64,000 bases of DNA from Rotaria socialis (GCA_905331475.1 CAJNYU010000118.1:62001-126000); one strand, 5' to 3'. Positions 12,570 to 24,525 are shown, numbered from the stretch's first letter. The notes: generated by a model not told the origin, from the sequence alone. Numbers and translations: made by a program.

Positions 12570-13054
12570 ATTTTAGCCCCAAAGGGGCTGCGCTAACAAG
12601 CTTTTTTAATACTTTCTTTTTTCTATTCGATATATAAAATCGTTTAAAGTTATCATAGGATTGCCTTTATTAGAGATGGTAAACGATACGCTGCTTGTAT
12701 TCGATGTCATCGAAATTTATACTGAATTAACAACAAGTGATATGCAATGTAAAAAAATAAGGTATGGCGTATCTTTATTTCGTTATATCTTTTGTGTCCT
12801 TTGTGTTTATTCCGCTAGCTAGATTGCACGATGATACACTATTAACGAAAAACGCTAGCCAGTGAAAATAGATAACACAAGAAAACGAAGGAATAAAATA
12901 TCACTGACTGAATTTCAAAATTCAAAAACAAAATTTATGGAAGAATATACTCTTCGCTATTTTTACACGATCGACGTTTTATTTTTCGCTATTATTGTGT
13001 TCGACATTTAGTATTCGACATATTTTCTTTCGCTCATTTTATTGCCATTCTTAT

Positions 13055-14243
13055 TTAATATCAAAATAACTTTTTTAGAGAACATTACTAGCTTAAAAAT
13101 TAAAAAATAATCATCCGCGCTAAAAATGACTATTGATTTCGGTTTTGACATATATAATCGATTACGCTTAAAAATTAAAAATTAAAAATCAGTCAAGCAT
13201 GTAATAGTTTTATCATGATATATGAAGCTATGACTCTGTTCTAATCTTGATTTATTTAAACGATGAAAATAAGAACAGAAGTAAAAGCAACGCGTACAAA
13301 ACAGATACATAACAAGGAACTAGGTATTACAGGTCAAACGCAGCGATGACCTGTGTACTATGTTGCATTTTGTCCTGCGAGAGCAAACGCATGAAAAGCA
13401 TAAAGGTGAATCCTATTGAATCATGCATCGACATTTACTGTAGCATCTCATCTATTAGTGAAAGATCGAATTATAAAGTATTCATAGAAAAGTTTAATTA
13501 TCGAATATAAATCATACCCATGTTACTAAAATAAAGCTCCTAAAGATAAACGACCGTTATATACATACATATTCGTGTCAGTCTGCTTAAAGTTTCCATC
13601 TAATTTACTTACTTCGAGCGAAACGGTATGCACGTAAAACATATTTGTTTAAATACTGTTAGAAATATGACCCTCGGTTATTTTTATGTACTAGTAAAAG
13701 TTGCACTATTCAACTATGTACATATAGTAGGAAGGTTGAAACAATTTAAACGCTAAATGTTGAAAAATTGACTATAAAATTTCGTTCGTACATTGTATTT
13801 TTCTTCATAAAAATATAAAAATTATGCTTTGAATTATAATCATAAACTTCTATTCAAGTAATAATTCTAAAAAGTATTCATTCTCTAAAATGTTGAATAA
13901 GACGTCAATATTTCAAATGATTCACTTTGTAGAAGAAAAAATTCAACAGCATGTGCTTTACTTGATGATAAATAAACACCAAACCCGTCGAATTTGAAGT
14001 GAAACACATTGAATTTCCATTCAATTCGTCAAAATAGTCCTTGAATGAACTTATAATCGCAATGTATTATCAATAGATGCGTCATGAAGACTACTGAAGC
14101 AAATCATCGCCAGGTGTATGATAAACATTGTTTCCTTCTGATAGATGTGAAATGATGCTTTTTTAGTTCGCTCTTTTTTCCTTTCAGTTCGCGATTAATA
14201 CAAAAGTTGTGTATAGCAAAGTAGGCTTTGCTATGCAAAACAT
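13055..14243. other. Intergenic, upstream of the FUSC transporter
   Basis: AT-rich, no gene seen. An 8-bp perfect inverted repeat, ACAGGTCA and TGACCTGT with a 10-nt spacer, lies at 13329-13354. A pyrimidine-rich acceptor-like CTTTCAG ends at about 14187, 57 bases before the transporter ATG. Confidence 0.4.
14213..14234 (+). promoter_or_regulatory. Hairpin just upstream of the transporter start codon
   Basis: ATAGCAAAG (14213-14221) and CTTTGCTAT (14226-14234) form a perfect 9-bp stem with a TAGG loop, ending 9 bases before the ATG at 14244. If transcribed, it would sit in the 5' UTR close to the start codon. Function is unknown; chance is possible. Confidence 0.35.
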
Positions 14244-17233
14244 ATGAATCAATTTAAAATGCAAATTTGGAAAATATTTCAAGCAATCAGCCGTTTTTAT
14301 TTTAATTATCATTACAATAGCTCACCCTTATATTTAACGTCGTCAGCATTTACTCGACGTGTTCAATATGCTATTCGAATAACTATTTCATTTCTTGTCG
14401 GTGGATTTTTAGTTTATGGAACTTCACTAAGTGACCAATCAGCAACACAATATCTAGTTCCGGTCATGTGTATTTTAGGCATACAAGAAACATTTGGAAT
14501 GACAGTATTAACTTGCTACCAAATACTGACAGCCATTACGCCTCTTTCAATTTTTCTATACGTACTTCAAAAGATTGGTCTGGGATACAAAGATTATCTT
14601 GCAGCTGAATTAATACTACTTATTTCATCATTTTTTATTGCCTATAAATGTTCACAGGTAAAAGTTTCATCATAAGTAAAAAAAATTAAATTATATCCAA
14701 TTTTCGATTAACAATGTTATTATTATTATTAAGGTTCAAACTCGAAAAATTGCACTATTAATTAGTACTATATTTTTTTCAACGATTGTAAATCAACCTG
14801 GTCTTCCATCGACATTCATTTTTATTCTACTTGAACAATTCGCCATTGGAATATTCGTTGGTCTTTTTGTATCTATGTTGATCTTTCCTCTTTTTGCTAC
14901 GTTTGATATTGAAAATCGTGTTAGTTATTGTCTAACAAATTTACAACAAATGGAAAGTATTGTGATTCAAGCATTCTTAAGTACAGATCAAATGAGTGCA
15001 CAAGCAGCACTGGCTCGAGCATCAACTATCGAACAAATGGTACGTTCAACAATGACTTTAATGCATACAAGACTGAATGAAACCCGTATGGAACCATCAC
15101 GATGTTTGCAAAGAATTTTTAATCGAAGACGAAGACATCTCATCGATCTTAAATTACAAGGTAATCTGATTTTTTTTCGAATTTAAAAACAAAATACAGA
15201 AATCTTTTCGTTTTTTTTTCGTAGAACAAATAGACTTAATTAGTGCATTGATGTTTCATGTATGTTCACTGGAATTAATGGTTAAACAATGTCATTTCAA
15301 TGAATATCATAGTCATTTTACAAGTGAACTTCAAATGAGTCTTCTTCATCTTAGCTCATGTCAAGCAACGATTGTTTCAAGTTTAATGACGCCTACAGTA
15401 ATTACTCGAGATGAATTTAATGTTCGCCTGAATGAATTACAACAAGCTCTTGATTCGCTTCGTAGGGCCTCAATAAACGCACGTCTTCATCAAGTTGAAC
15501 ATGTATTGGAATCTGCAAAACAAATTCGATCGGAAGATTATCTTTCACATACTTTCTTTCTTTTTCAACTTGATGCTATTGTACGACTCGTGATACAGGC
15601 CACAGTAACTGATCCGAATAAGACCTTTTTTCAAGAAATCAAAGATACATTTAAACAAAAGCAGAACAAGAAGAGACGAAGTATAAAAGAAATGTTAAAA
15701 CCACAATGGCCACGAGTTTTACAAGCTTTAAAAAGTGTCGTAATAATTGGAGTAGGCTCAATATTTGTCATGGTACCTCGTTTGGCAGCAACATTTGAAA
15801 ATGGACAATGGATTTTAATTGCTCTTTGCATGACTCAAGGTGATACAGTAGGGGGAGCATTAACTACAATGAAAATGAGATTAGTTGGAACGCTACTCGG
15901 TAAGTTGTTTTTAATAATATGATCAATTTTTTATGATAATGTATTTAATTTTTGTCTTATCATTACATAGGTGCAATGTGGGCATATGTAACCTATTTAT
16001 CAGCCAATGATCATGTCTATAATACAATGGGAATGTTAGTTCCATGGATATTTATCTTTGGTTATTTGAGATCTTTACCTGAATGGGGTTATACCGCTGT
16101 AGTAGCTGCTTTCACTCCAGTTTTGATCAATCTTGGTCGAATACCATATGGAGATACAATGCCAGGAGGTAACTATGCTCTTCTTCGGATCGAAGAGAAT
16201 CTTGTTGGTATTACTATTGCTATTGTACTCACCATCGTCATTTTTCCAGTTTTTGCTATTGATATCCTAAAAAACAATATTCAGGGTAAATAAATACAAT
16301 TTATTTAGTATGAATTCTGTTTCGTTCTTGTATTACTATAGGCACTCTTGAGCTTTGTCGTCAGAGTGTAACATCAATGCAATCAATCTATGACCAATTT
16401 TTACCGGACGACAATTCAGATATAGGTATAATAAATGTTGAGAAACAAAACGAACAAGAAGTTAAATCATTTATTGATACTCAAAGAAGTCGTTTTCACC
16501 AATTGATTAGTAGTCAAAGAGCCCTTGTTGGGCATGTTGCCTTAGAGCCAACTCTATGGTGGTTTCACAATACGTTCTCTACTGCTCGTTATGAGACACT
16601 TGTTCAACAACAAGTTGATATGTTTCGAATGTTACATAATATTGATGCAATCGTAGGTAGAATAAAAGTCTTTAAAATAATCTATTTTTATTTGTAATTT
16701 AGTTGATGCGTATCGATGAATGTACTGATCATGATAGAAATCATATTATTAATCTTCAAATGTATGCTGCTGGTCGTTTCTTTCCACACGATCTTCATGT
16801 TGAAGTTGCTAATTTAAGTCGACAATTAAATGATTGTGTTGCTCTATGGTCATCTTATTTTGCTCTTACTCAAACACGTTTCTATCGAATGTTTCGTGAT
16901 TGTACTTTTAGTCGTACAAAATTGAATGAGAGCGATCTTTTAAAACATGAGCAATGCCTCATTGAACTTCATCATACTATTCATCGTCTTCAAATTCAAC
17001 ATCAAAGTTCACTTGACGGAATATTGGAAAATTATCTTGATAGCTTGACTCAAGGTGAATCACCCACAAAATTTATACCTTATGTTGAAAATGATACATT
17101 TGATAGTATTATAATTGGAATATCGGCAATGTATTATTCGACAACTCAACTTGCTCGAGCTGCGTTAGCTTTAGGTACAAATATTCATACTATCTTTGAA
17201 CTTGAAACAACATCTCTTTATAAATCATTTTAA
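14244..17233 (+). CDS. FUSC-domain (fusaric acid resistance / aromatic acid exporter-like) membrane transporter
   Basis: Six exons, all in phase: 14244-14657, 14734-15160, 15225-15899, 15971-16285, 16342-16652, 16703-17233, giving 890 aa. The layout is two membrane blocks, each of about five to six segments (residues about 45-220 and 470-615), each followed by a long helical cytosolic stretch. This is the arrangement of the FUSC/aromatic-acid-exporter superfamily known from bacteria, fungi, protists and plants. The second block contains WILIALCMTQGDTVGGALTT and KMRLVGTLLGAMWAY, the conserved part of FUSC_2 domains, and RIPYGDTMPGGNYALLRIEE. It would act as a plasma or organelle membrane exporter of organic anions; the substrate is unknown. 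Introns are 49-76 bp apart from none longer, so the gene is fully adapted to this genome. Members of this family are unusual in animals. AATAAA follows at 17335-17340. Confidence 0.8.
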
Positions 17234-17334
17234 GCAATATGAAAATATAGAAACAATCAACTTTCGAGTGACTACTGTACACATCAGTATGATGAATTTG
17301 TTTTTGTTCTCATTGACAATGTTCTCTAAAATGT

Positions 17335-17340
17335 AATAAA
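17335..17340 (+). terminator. Poly(A) signal of the FUSC gene
   Basis: AATAAA 102 bases past the stop codon at 17233, in a T-rich context. Confidence 0.5.
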
Positions 17341-18158
17341 TATTCTTATGATCAATTGCTTTTTTTGCACTAATAACTTAAATGAAATAATTCAAATTCT
17401 TTTCGTTGATACTATGACAATGTTGTAAGGATTTTAGGGAATTATGATAGCAAACACTGAAAATGTACTCTGTCAATAGAGAAAAATTTTGATAAATTCA
17501 TGGTTGAGATGGTCTCTGACATCCAGATGATTTCTATACAGGAATGGTAATTTCAATTTATAGCTTATGAATATAATCATATTATGTGCCAATACAAAGA
17601 TTCTGATCAATCATCGTGGTCATATTCATCGTATCATCTAGATTCTAGTAGGCACAGGAAAATTTGCTAATTCACAATTATCGAAAAACATTTTATAAAA
17701 AGGTGAACAGCTGTAACAAAAATCAAAATATTTGGTTTTTATTCAATATCATGACATTATTTCAATAAGTCATGGAACGAAAGTTTTCGACTAAGTATAT
17801 TTCTTCTAGATACAAATATACAAGTATTGTAGGGAATTATGTGCTTTTCTACGGTAGCCGATAATTTCATTCTATAAGCTTAAATTGTTAATTTATTTAC
17901 ATTAAATTTTGGTAAGTTTCATAGGATTCAAAATTTCACCATAAAATATCTTATTGCAGACTGAATAAGCGACTGAATACGCTTTGATGATTCGATATTG
18001 TATTCGTATACTCTTTAGAAACAGCCTAACAGGAAGCCGGTCTCACTCAAGCATTCGGTAGCAAATTTTTTCATCAACATATATCGCTAAATAAAATACA
18101 ATGATCTATATCTATGCGTATATCTATCACATGCATTAGAAAAGTTTACTTTGACCTG
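17341..18158. other. Intergenic, no gene recognised
   Basis: AT-rich sequence between the FUSC gene and the foldback element. Nothing supported. Confidence 0.45.
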
Positions 18159-18389
18159 CCCTATATCGCGTCAACCGATCGAAAACCACCGCTTAACCGC
18201 GGTTATGTAGGTTATTTTAGCGACTTTACAGTGTAAAAACCGACGGTTAACCGGATAAATAACCGGTTAATTGAGGGCAAACCGACTACTTGTCCGGTTA
18301 ACCGTCGGCTTTTACACTGTAAAGTCCCTAAAATAGCTTACATAACCGCGGCTAACCGGAATTTCTCGATCGGTTTGTGCGACATGGGG
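18159..18389. mobile_element. Foldback MITE with 97-bp arms
   Basis: The left arm (18159-18255) and right arm (18293-18389) are inverted copies of equal length, with about 15 mismatches by eye, around a 37-bp loop that itself contains TAACCGGTTA. The arm ends are CCCTATATCGCG and its counterpart CGACATGGGG. The most conserved part is the inner one, including GACGGTTAACCGGA and TTTACAGTGTAAAA. It has no coding capacity and would form a very stable hairpin when single-stranded or transcribed. No clear target duplication was seen. Confidence 0.8.
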
Positions 18390-18434
18390 TAACTGGCAAT
18401 TTATATGCACGGACCGCGCGAAGAACCTAAGATT

Positions 18435-18495
18435 GGGGGGGGGGGGGNNNNNNNNNNTATTGGGGGGTTTACACTCCCCCACTCCCGCCCCCCCC
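18435..18495. other. Assembly gap flanked by G and C homopolymer tracts
   Basis: Thirteen G residues (18435-18447) run into ten Ns (18448-18457), followed by another G run and then C-rich tracts near 18475-18498. The Ns mark an unresolved stretch, most likely because the G/C homopolymers stopped sequencing or assembly; its true length is unknown. Confidence 0.9.
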
Positions 18496-18499
18496 CCTC

Positions 18500-19327
18500 T
18501 TTACCAGCCCCTATTTATATGTATAGTACATACAGCAGTACTCTATCATATGGTAAATAACTTGATGAACAAAAAATGATTACTATTGATTTATGTAGTT
18601 TATTATTCGTAAAGAAATTTCATTTAAAAAAAAATCAGATTTAGCTCTTAACAAATCAACGTCAGCAGAGTTTTGAAAAAATCCAGAGTACGTTGGCTTC
18701 ATTTAATTTTTTTTTTATTCGATATTTGTCTTCATTGAATAATTCATTTGTTTACCACCAAGTTTGGTACTGCTAAAGAGAAACCTGATAAAGAACTTCA
18801 TTTTTTTTCTAGGCGATATACATTATGTATTTTTTTTTGAAGGAAAAATTTCTCAATGAAGCTTTTTAAAAGTCATTTATGGCTTTTTTTTAGTTTTCAG
18901 ACCTTTTTCTTGTTTTCCATGGCTTTCTTTGTTGATGAAAACTATGCGCATCAGAAGAAATTCGGCAGCACTGACAGGAGAACTACTAGTTCAGTATAGT
19001 GCGACATCTAACCATCATATAATTTATTTATGTATTTTGATATTGATAGAATTACCAATTTCATCTGATTGAATGACGCGAAACATGTGTATTCCATGAT
19101 TGGATTGGATCTATTTGGTTTATTCCTTGAAAAGTCTTTGCTTTTGACAAAGCACCGTTTACTATCTAATTTTTTTGTTTCTGACAACAAAAGTAGATGA
19201 TAGTGTATCTAAAAAAGGATCATATGAAAAATCGAATCTTTTAAAAGTAAAATATAACATTGAAGATTTGATCTGTAAACTATTTGATTTAGCTTTTCAT
19301 TGCTTATTTTAGCGATTTTAAAATAAC
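18500..19327. other. Intergenic, upstream of MMD
   Basis: No gene supported; the frame at 19008-19190 on the minus strand looks random. An acceptor-like CTTATTTTAG ends at about 19312, shortly before the MMD start codon. Confidence 0.4.
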
Positions 19328-20384
19328 ATGCATATTCAAAAACGTATTGTTAGTACAGAAGTCCGTAATGGCTTCCATCAAGAATCATCAATGCCAACAG
19401 AGCAAAAAAAACACAAATGTTGGCGTCGATTTATGAATGAACGAGCCATTAGTCGAGCATATATACCTACTGCACATGGTATGGTTTCTTTAATTTTAAA
19501 TGTATTTATTTGAGCACTTTTTTTCATCATAGAGCATGCAGCAAACTGTCTAACGCATGGTTGTCTTATTGTACCATCGTTTATTGCTGCTCAACGATTG
19601 ATATCTCGTGCAGATACATCAGAACAATACTGGAGCAGTGTTATTTATGGCAATGCTCTCATATTACTATTTTCTTTTTCTACGATCTTTCATTGTTCAT
19701 GCTTTCATCCAACATATAGGTACAAACCAAATAAGAGTAACTCATGAAATCATTTACAAAAATAAATCTTTTCTTTTGTTTTACAGAGATTCAAAACTCA
19801 GGCATTTATTACATCGTGTCGATCGAGCTATCATTTATATTTTCATAAGTTCTAGTTATACACCATGGTAAAACAATAATAATGCTTCCTGTAGAATTTT
19901 TCTATTTTGATTATTATTATTATTATTAAGGCTTCTTCTTCGTACAACACAAAGTATGTCAGCAGCAACTACAATAACAGTCGTTTGGATCATGGCTATA
20001 TTAGGCATGACTTTTCAAATTTTATATCATGAAAGATACAAATTACTTGAAACATGTTGCTATATTGTCGTTGGTGTTCTTCCCACAATTATCATCATAG
20101 ATATGGTTAGTTTATATGAGGCATAAAAATGATGTGAATTATATTTGATTTGACTTCAGGTTGAACACGAAGGTTTATTTGAAATGGGCATCGGTGGTTT
20201 TGCATTTCTTTCAGGTGTAGTCTTCTTTAAATGTGATGGTATCATACCATTTGCACATGCAATTTGGCATTGTTTTGTTTTTCTCGGCGCATCAATTCAT
20301 TACTATTCAGTTTACAATTATCTTATTGTGCCGGCATCTCATAAGCCAGATTCCATGACAAACAATATGACTTCTCTCATCTAA
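19328..20384 (+). CDS. MMD: MMD-type progestin and adipoQ receptor (PAQR10/11 family)
   Basis: Five exons join in phase: 19328-19478, 19533-19719, 19787-19867, 19931-20105, 20160-20384, giving 272 aa, slightly longer than the usual 238-270. After a basic N-terminal extension the protein reads EHAANCLTHGCLIVPS, LLFSFSTIFHCSCFHPTYR, HRVDRAIIYIFISSSYTPW, LYHERYKLLETCCY and GVVFFKCDGIIPFAHAIWHC, the conserved blocks of vertebrate MMD. Seven membrane segments are expected, and the metal-site residues of the PAQR/hemolysin-III fold (S and H in STIFH, D in RVDR, and H-x3-H in HAIWH) are all present. Family members sit in Golgi or endolysosomal membranes and modulate Ras signalling or phospholipid metabolism. 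Introns are 52-67 bp. AATAAA lies at 20433-20438. Confidence 0.93.
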
Positions 20385-20869
20385 TAAACATCAATATTTT
20401 CTTTTATCTATTTTTTTAAATTAATCTTCTATAATAAATGAATCTATGTGTACTTCGAGCTTTATCCATTTCATAATATTACAAATCGTTTTCTAACATT
20501 AATCTTTATTTTGTAAACAGTGAAGTTTGTTATATAGTTCTATTTTGTCGTGTATATTCTTGCGTAGAGTATGCATTTTTCTTCTGGCGCTCTAGTTTGT
20601 TTTTGTTTTTCTTTTTGCTTTCTTGAATGCAGCAACGGTTTCAATTGACTTTTTTTCTGTGAATGAAAATCCTAAACATAAGCTAAAATAGAATCTTGTC
20701 GTATAAAGAACATTATTTTATTTATTCACTTTAAATACAAAAAAAGGAACAGCACGTTTGACTATTATTTTTTTGTTTCGTCATTAAGCATTCTTGAATG
20801 AAAATACAATAATCAATTGTGGTCACAACATTGAGAGAATTCAATCAAATAGAAGGAAAAGCATTTTTA
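20385..20869. other. Convergent spacer between MMD and SMKR1
   Basis: 485 bases holding the 3' UTRs of two convergent genes. Besides the MMD poly(A) signal it is T-rich and featureless. Confidence 0.5.
20433..20438 (+). terminator. Poly(A) signal of MMD
   Basis: AATAAA 49 bases after the stop codon, within the convergent spacer between MMD and SMKR1. Confidence 0.5.
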
Positions 20870-21125
20870 TCATTTTTTCTTTTTCTTTTTGCCTTTCTTA
20901 GCTCCTTCCCATGCAAAACCTCGTGCTTCTAAACAATCGGCAACATTATGGCATATGTAATATGCGTTGATGACAGCAGCTGGTGATAAAACATCAACTT
21001 CGGGACGATCATCAGCATTTTTAGAATTAGCTTTACGTTTCGATGAGCCTTCTTTCTTCTTTTTTGCTGGCTATAGATACATGGAAAAATGCAAATGTAA
21101 TAAGTTTTTCATTGTTTCTTACCAT
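20870..21125 (-). CDS. SMKR1: Small lysine-rich protein 1 homologue
   Basis: Two coding exons on the minus strand: 21125-21123 (the ATG alone, followed at once by GTAAGA) and 21070-20870, joined across a 52-bp intron ending CTATAG. The 67-aa protein starts [14 protein letters not shown] and contains [40 protein letters not shown] and a terminal lysine run. This matches the vertebrate small lysine-rich protein SMKR1 closely in length and in the core (recalled core: PEVDILSPAA...YYIAHNVADCL). Its molecular function is not established; its range across ciliated animals hints at a ciliary role, which is inference. It is convergent with MMD and divergent from GIPC (462 bp away). The start is forced: no other upstream ATG gives the conserved MPAK start. 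Confidence 0.88.
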
Positions 21126-21587
21126 AATTGAACGAAAAAGCAAAAAAAAACTTTTAAAACTGCATTCGACTTAACGCTTCTTTATAATGCAGCGCTCCTT
21201 TTTATATTCTTTTCTTCTGTAATAACAAAAGTCATGCGGACTTCTCATACAAAAACAAAAATAATAGATGATGAAGGATTTCTTTTCTGTTTAGTGTAAT
21301 ACCATAGTTGTAAGTGTCACCAAGGAGAATACACTTACGAAATAGATGCTAAGATAATTCATTTCTTTTTATTGTTTCACAAACTCAACCAATGAAATAT
21401 GTTTGTCTTAAATCATTCTTATTCCTTTATCCGACTATAACAAAAGTTTGTGAAAGTCGACACTCTTGTTGACTTAAGGTAAACTTTGTAAATATAAAAG
21501 TATATTCATCTTTTTCTCTCGTCATTCATTATTGCAATATAGAAGTAATAACATATTTTTAATAGGAAGTCATATTTCTTTAGTATC
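21126..21587. promoter_or_regulatory. Divergent intergenic region between SMKR1 and GIPC
   Basis: 462 bases between two divergent start codons, so it should contain the promoters of both genes. A TTTCTTTAG acceptor-like site ends at 21583, four bases before the GIPC ATG. No definite TATA or initiator could be named. Confidence 0.4.
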
Positions 21588-23009
21588 ATGCGAAATATTT
21601 TTAAACGAAAATCACGTAAACCGAAAGGCTCCATAAATGAGGCTGATCCACCACTATCCAACCCATCAGAAGCAACAGCATCGGGAAATGTAACTTCATC
21701 AGCACGATCAGCTCCCTATACATATTCTTCAAATGTCTACGCTCCAGTTACTTCTAAGCCATTACATGCTAGCAAACGTGGTGAGCAACAAAAACTAATA
21801 TTTCATTGTCAATTAGCACATGGTAGTCCAACTGGTGTTATAACAGGCTTTAGTAATGTTAAAGAATTATATCAAAAAATAGCCGACTGTTTTGAAATAC
21901 CAGCATCAACAGTAAGCATAATTTATTGTTGAAATTAGAAGAATAAAATTTAGATTGTATTTTATAGATTCTATTTTGTACATTAAATACACATAAAATT
22001 GAGATGAGTAAATTATTAGGTGGACAAATTGGTTTAGATGATTTTATATTTGTACATGTTAAAGGACAAGCAAAAGAAATAGAAGTTGTTAAATCAGAAC
22101 CTGCTCTTGGTTTGACTATTACTGACAATGGAGCAGGTTATTTTAGACTTTATTTTATTAATGAAAATAATTTTAATTGATTTTCATTCTAATCGATTAG
22201 GCTATTCTTTTATCAAACGTATTAAAGAACAAAGTGTAATTGAACGACTTCAAAATCTTGTCAAAGTTGGTGACCATATTGAAAAAATAAATGATACATC
22301 GCTTGCTGGCACACGACATTTTCAAGTAGCTAAAATGTTAAAAGATATTCCTGTTGGTTCAACATTTAAATTACGTTTAATCGAACCAAATACTTTTGGA
22401 TTTCGTATGCTCATTTGCTTTTATTTTCCTCTACGTGTACTATTGTTATTATATTTTTTTAAGAAATTGAACCACCTCAACGTCGTCGTAAGGCAGGTGG
22501 TGATATTAAAAATGGTACCAAAACTCTTCGTTTTAAAGCTGATGGTAAAGCAAGTATTGAAGAAGTTGATGATGTTATGGTAAAAGCCATTGAACGTATT
22601 AATGGTCTTCTGGAAACTTATATGGGTATAAATGATTCTGAACTTGGTAAGCATAAAAATATATTCTCGAAACTACGATTATAATAATCAATGAATCATT
22701 TGATATAGAAAACCATGATATTGATATTATACTTCTGTTTCATTTGAGATTTGAGCATATATATTTACTGAAATATATGTTCATTTTTTTATAAAAATTT
22801 TGATGTGTGATTTATTTTTAGCACATCAAATTTGGGATTTAGCAGAAAATAAAAGTAATCCAAGTGATTTTACTTTGGCTATTAATGATTCAGAACTTGG
22901 CTCGTTTAACTTTACAGATGACTTTGTGTTTGATATATGGGCTGCAATTGATGATGTTAAAGTTGGACGTCTTCCAGAAGAGAAAGAATTTGAAAATGAA
23001 CGACTATAG
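21588..23009 (+). CDS. GIPC1: GIPC-family PDZ adaptor protein
   Basis: Five exons join in phase: 21588-21911, 21968-22136, 22201-22404, 22464-22646, 22822-23009, giving 355 aa (vertebrate GIPCs are about 310-335). Order of parts: a basic, Ser/Pro-rich N-terminus; the GH1 region with [20 protein letters not shown] and [10 protein letters not shown]; a PDZ domain at about residues 130-225 with [20 protein letters not shown] as its carboxylate-binding loop; and the GH2 domain ending DEF-type [24 protein letters not shown] proteins link PDZ-ligand receptors such as neuropilin, integrin and GPCRs to myosin VI on endocytic vesicles. Which vertebrate paralogue it corresponds to cannot be set; the symbol marks the family. 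Introns are 56-175 bp. Confidence 0.95.
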
Positions 23010-24525
23010 AATATAATTTGTTTCATTTATTAGTCAACGCCGGTGCATATTTTACTTGTTTTCAAAAACTTAAACAAATGCGCACATGTGAACATTTTTA
23101 TTTTATTTTTTGTAAATATGCTATTGTTCGACTCATTTTAATTTTCTAGTCTTCTCTTAAATTGAGTCGCGATGATAACAGGAATTTAGATGCTTTCGCT
23201 GCAACCATTGATTGTGTTTTTTCTTTTTCGGTTCATTCTTAAATCATTTTATTTTTTTGTTTTCGTAACATATTTTGCTATTTTATTATCAAGTAAATCA
23301 AAACTGACTCTTTCTTCATTTTTTTCGATAAACAAGAACTGAAATGCTCACTTGCACTATTTCCAAACTAGACTGAATTGAAATTTTGTTTTTGCCAGTT
23401 CTACCGACTATTTACTCGTTCTTTCATGCATGAGCTATTCAAATTATTTTGTTGTATTTTTCTTGTTATTCCGATTGAATAAGCTTAAAAGTAAAAATAA
23501 TGACAAAGAATGAGCCAGAAAACAGAAGCCAAGGTTTTCTTGTACTTTTCTCGTCGACTAAAATCATGAGTTTCAACATACTTATCATTGAGATAATCAT
23601 TTGACTAAAGTTCTTATCAAACGCGACAGATATGTCTGAAGAAACAAAGTCAATAGAAAAATGTTTTGAATAAATCTGCACGTGTTTAATATTGCTGACT
23701 AGAAGAATTCGGACAATGAATCGAATAATACGAAAGCATAGTAATGCTACTAAAATACTTAGCTATTATTAATCATACTGCCATAAGTTGATCAAAATTT
23801 AAGATCTGATTGTTTTTATATTTTCAAAAATAATAATTACATTTTCTCTCAGACATTATTTTCATTGTCTTTTTTTAACAATTAAATTTTCCATCGTCCA
23901 TCACATCAATGAACATCGATGTTTATTCAATTAAATTTTGAACTCTAGAGAATTCTATGTCTTCTTTAGAATAGATAGTAATCTAGCGTTATCAACTAAC
24001 ATGTCAATAGCAATATACGATGTTTGCATGTCAACTAGTATCTTTCGACAGATGGAATAACGATTCATAGGAAAAATACCGCTCATAAAGCAATAACCTG
24101 CAAAATATATAATAATGAAGATGAGAATTGACCAAAAGAGTAACTCTCACTTATCGTATAGATTTCAAAATTTGGATTTAAATTGTTTTCCAAACTAGTT
24201 TAAGATGAAGTCATATTCACCTTTATTAAAAATGAAAGAATATTTAGGTTTCTTTTTTTATTTTATTTCTTAGATGTGTATGCGTGCGTGTGCACTTTGA
24301 TTACCGCTGGGAGGTGGAATGAGAATGATACAATTTAGCGAATAAGTGAGTGAATGAGGAAATCAGCATACACACACAAAATCACTTTGAATGAATTTCG
24401 ATACCCTAACCATCTGTGCGCATATGCATAATTAGACGAGGGGAAACACTTCAAGTTCTTTTAGCCGGAAAACACAACAGTCACGGCCTCACATATTATC
24501 CTCACCAAACTAATTGCCTTTTGCA

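Larger units (their letters stand above)
11741..13054. mobile_element. Composite inverted-repeat element (about 1.3 kb)
   Basis: The left arm (about 11741-11823) contains GAGCGAAAGAAAAAATGTCG followed by AAAATAGCGAA; the right arm (about 12975-13054) read in reverse gives GAGCGAAAGAAAATATGTCG and then AATAGCGAAAA. By eye the arms match at roughly three positions in four over about 55 nt. They enclose about 1.1 kb of non-coding DNA, including the separate 17-bp-TIR element at 12125-12569. No transposase frame is present. The boundaries are soft and no target duplication could be fixed. Confidence 0.5.

Noticed and set aside
13329..13354. AGGTCA and TGACCT half-sites, possibly a nuclear-receptor element
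   Set aside because: The 10-nt spacing is not a standard receptor arrangement and a short palindrome is likely by chance; kept only as a note.
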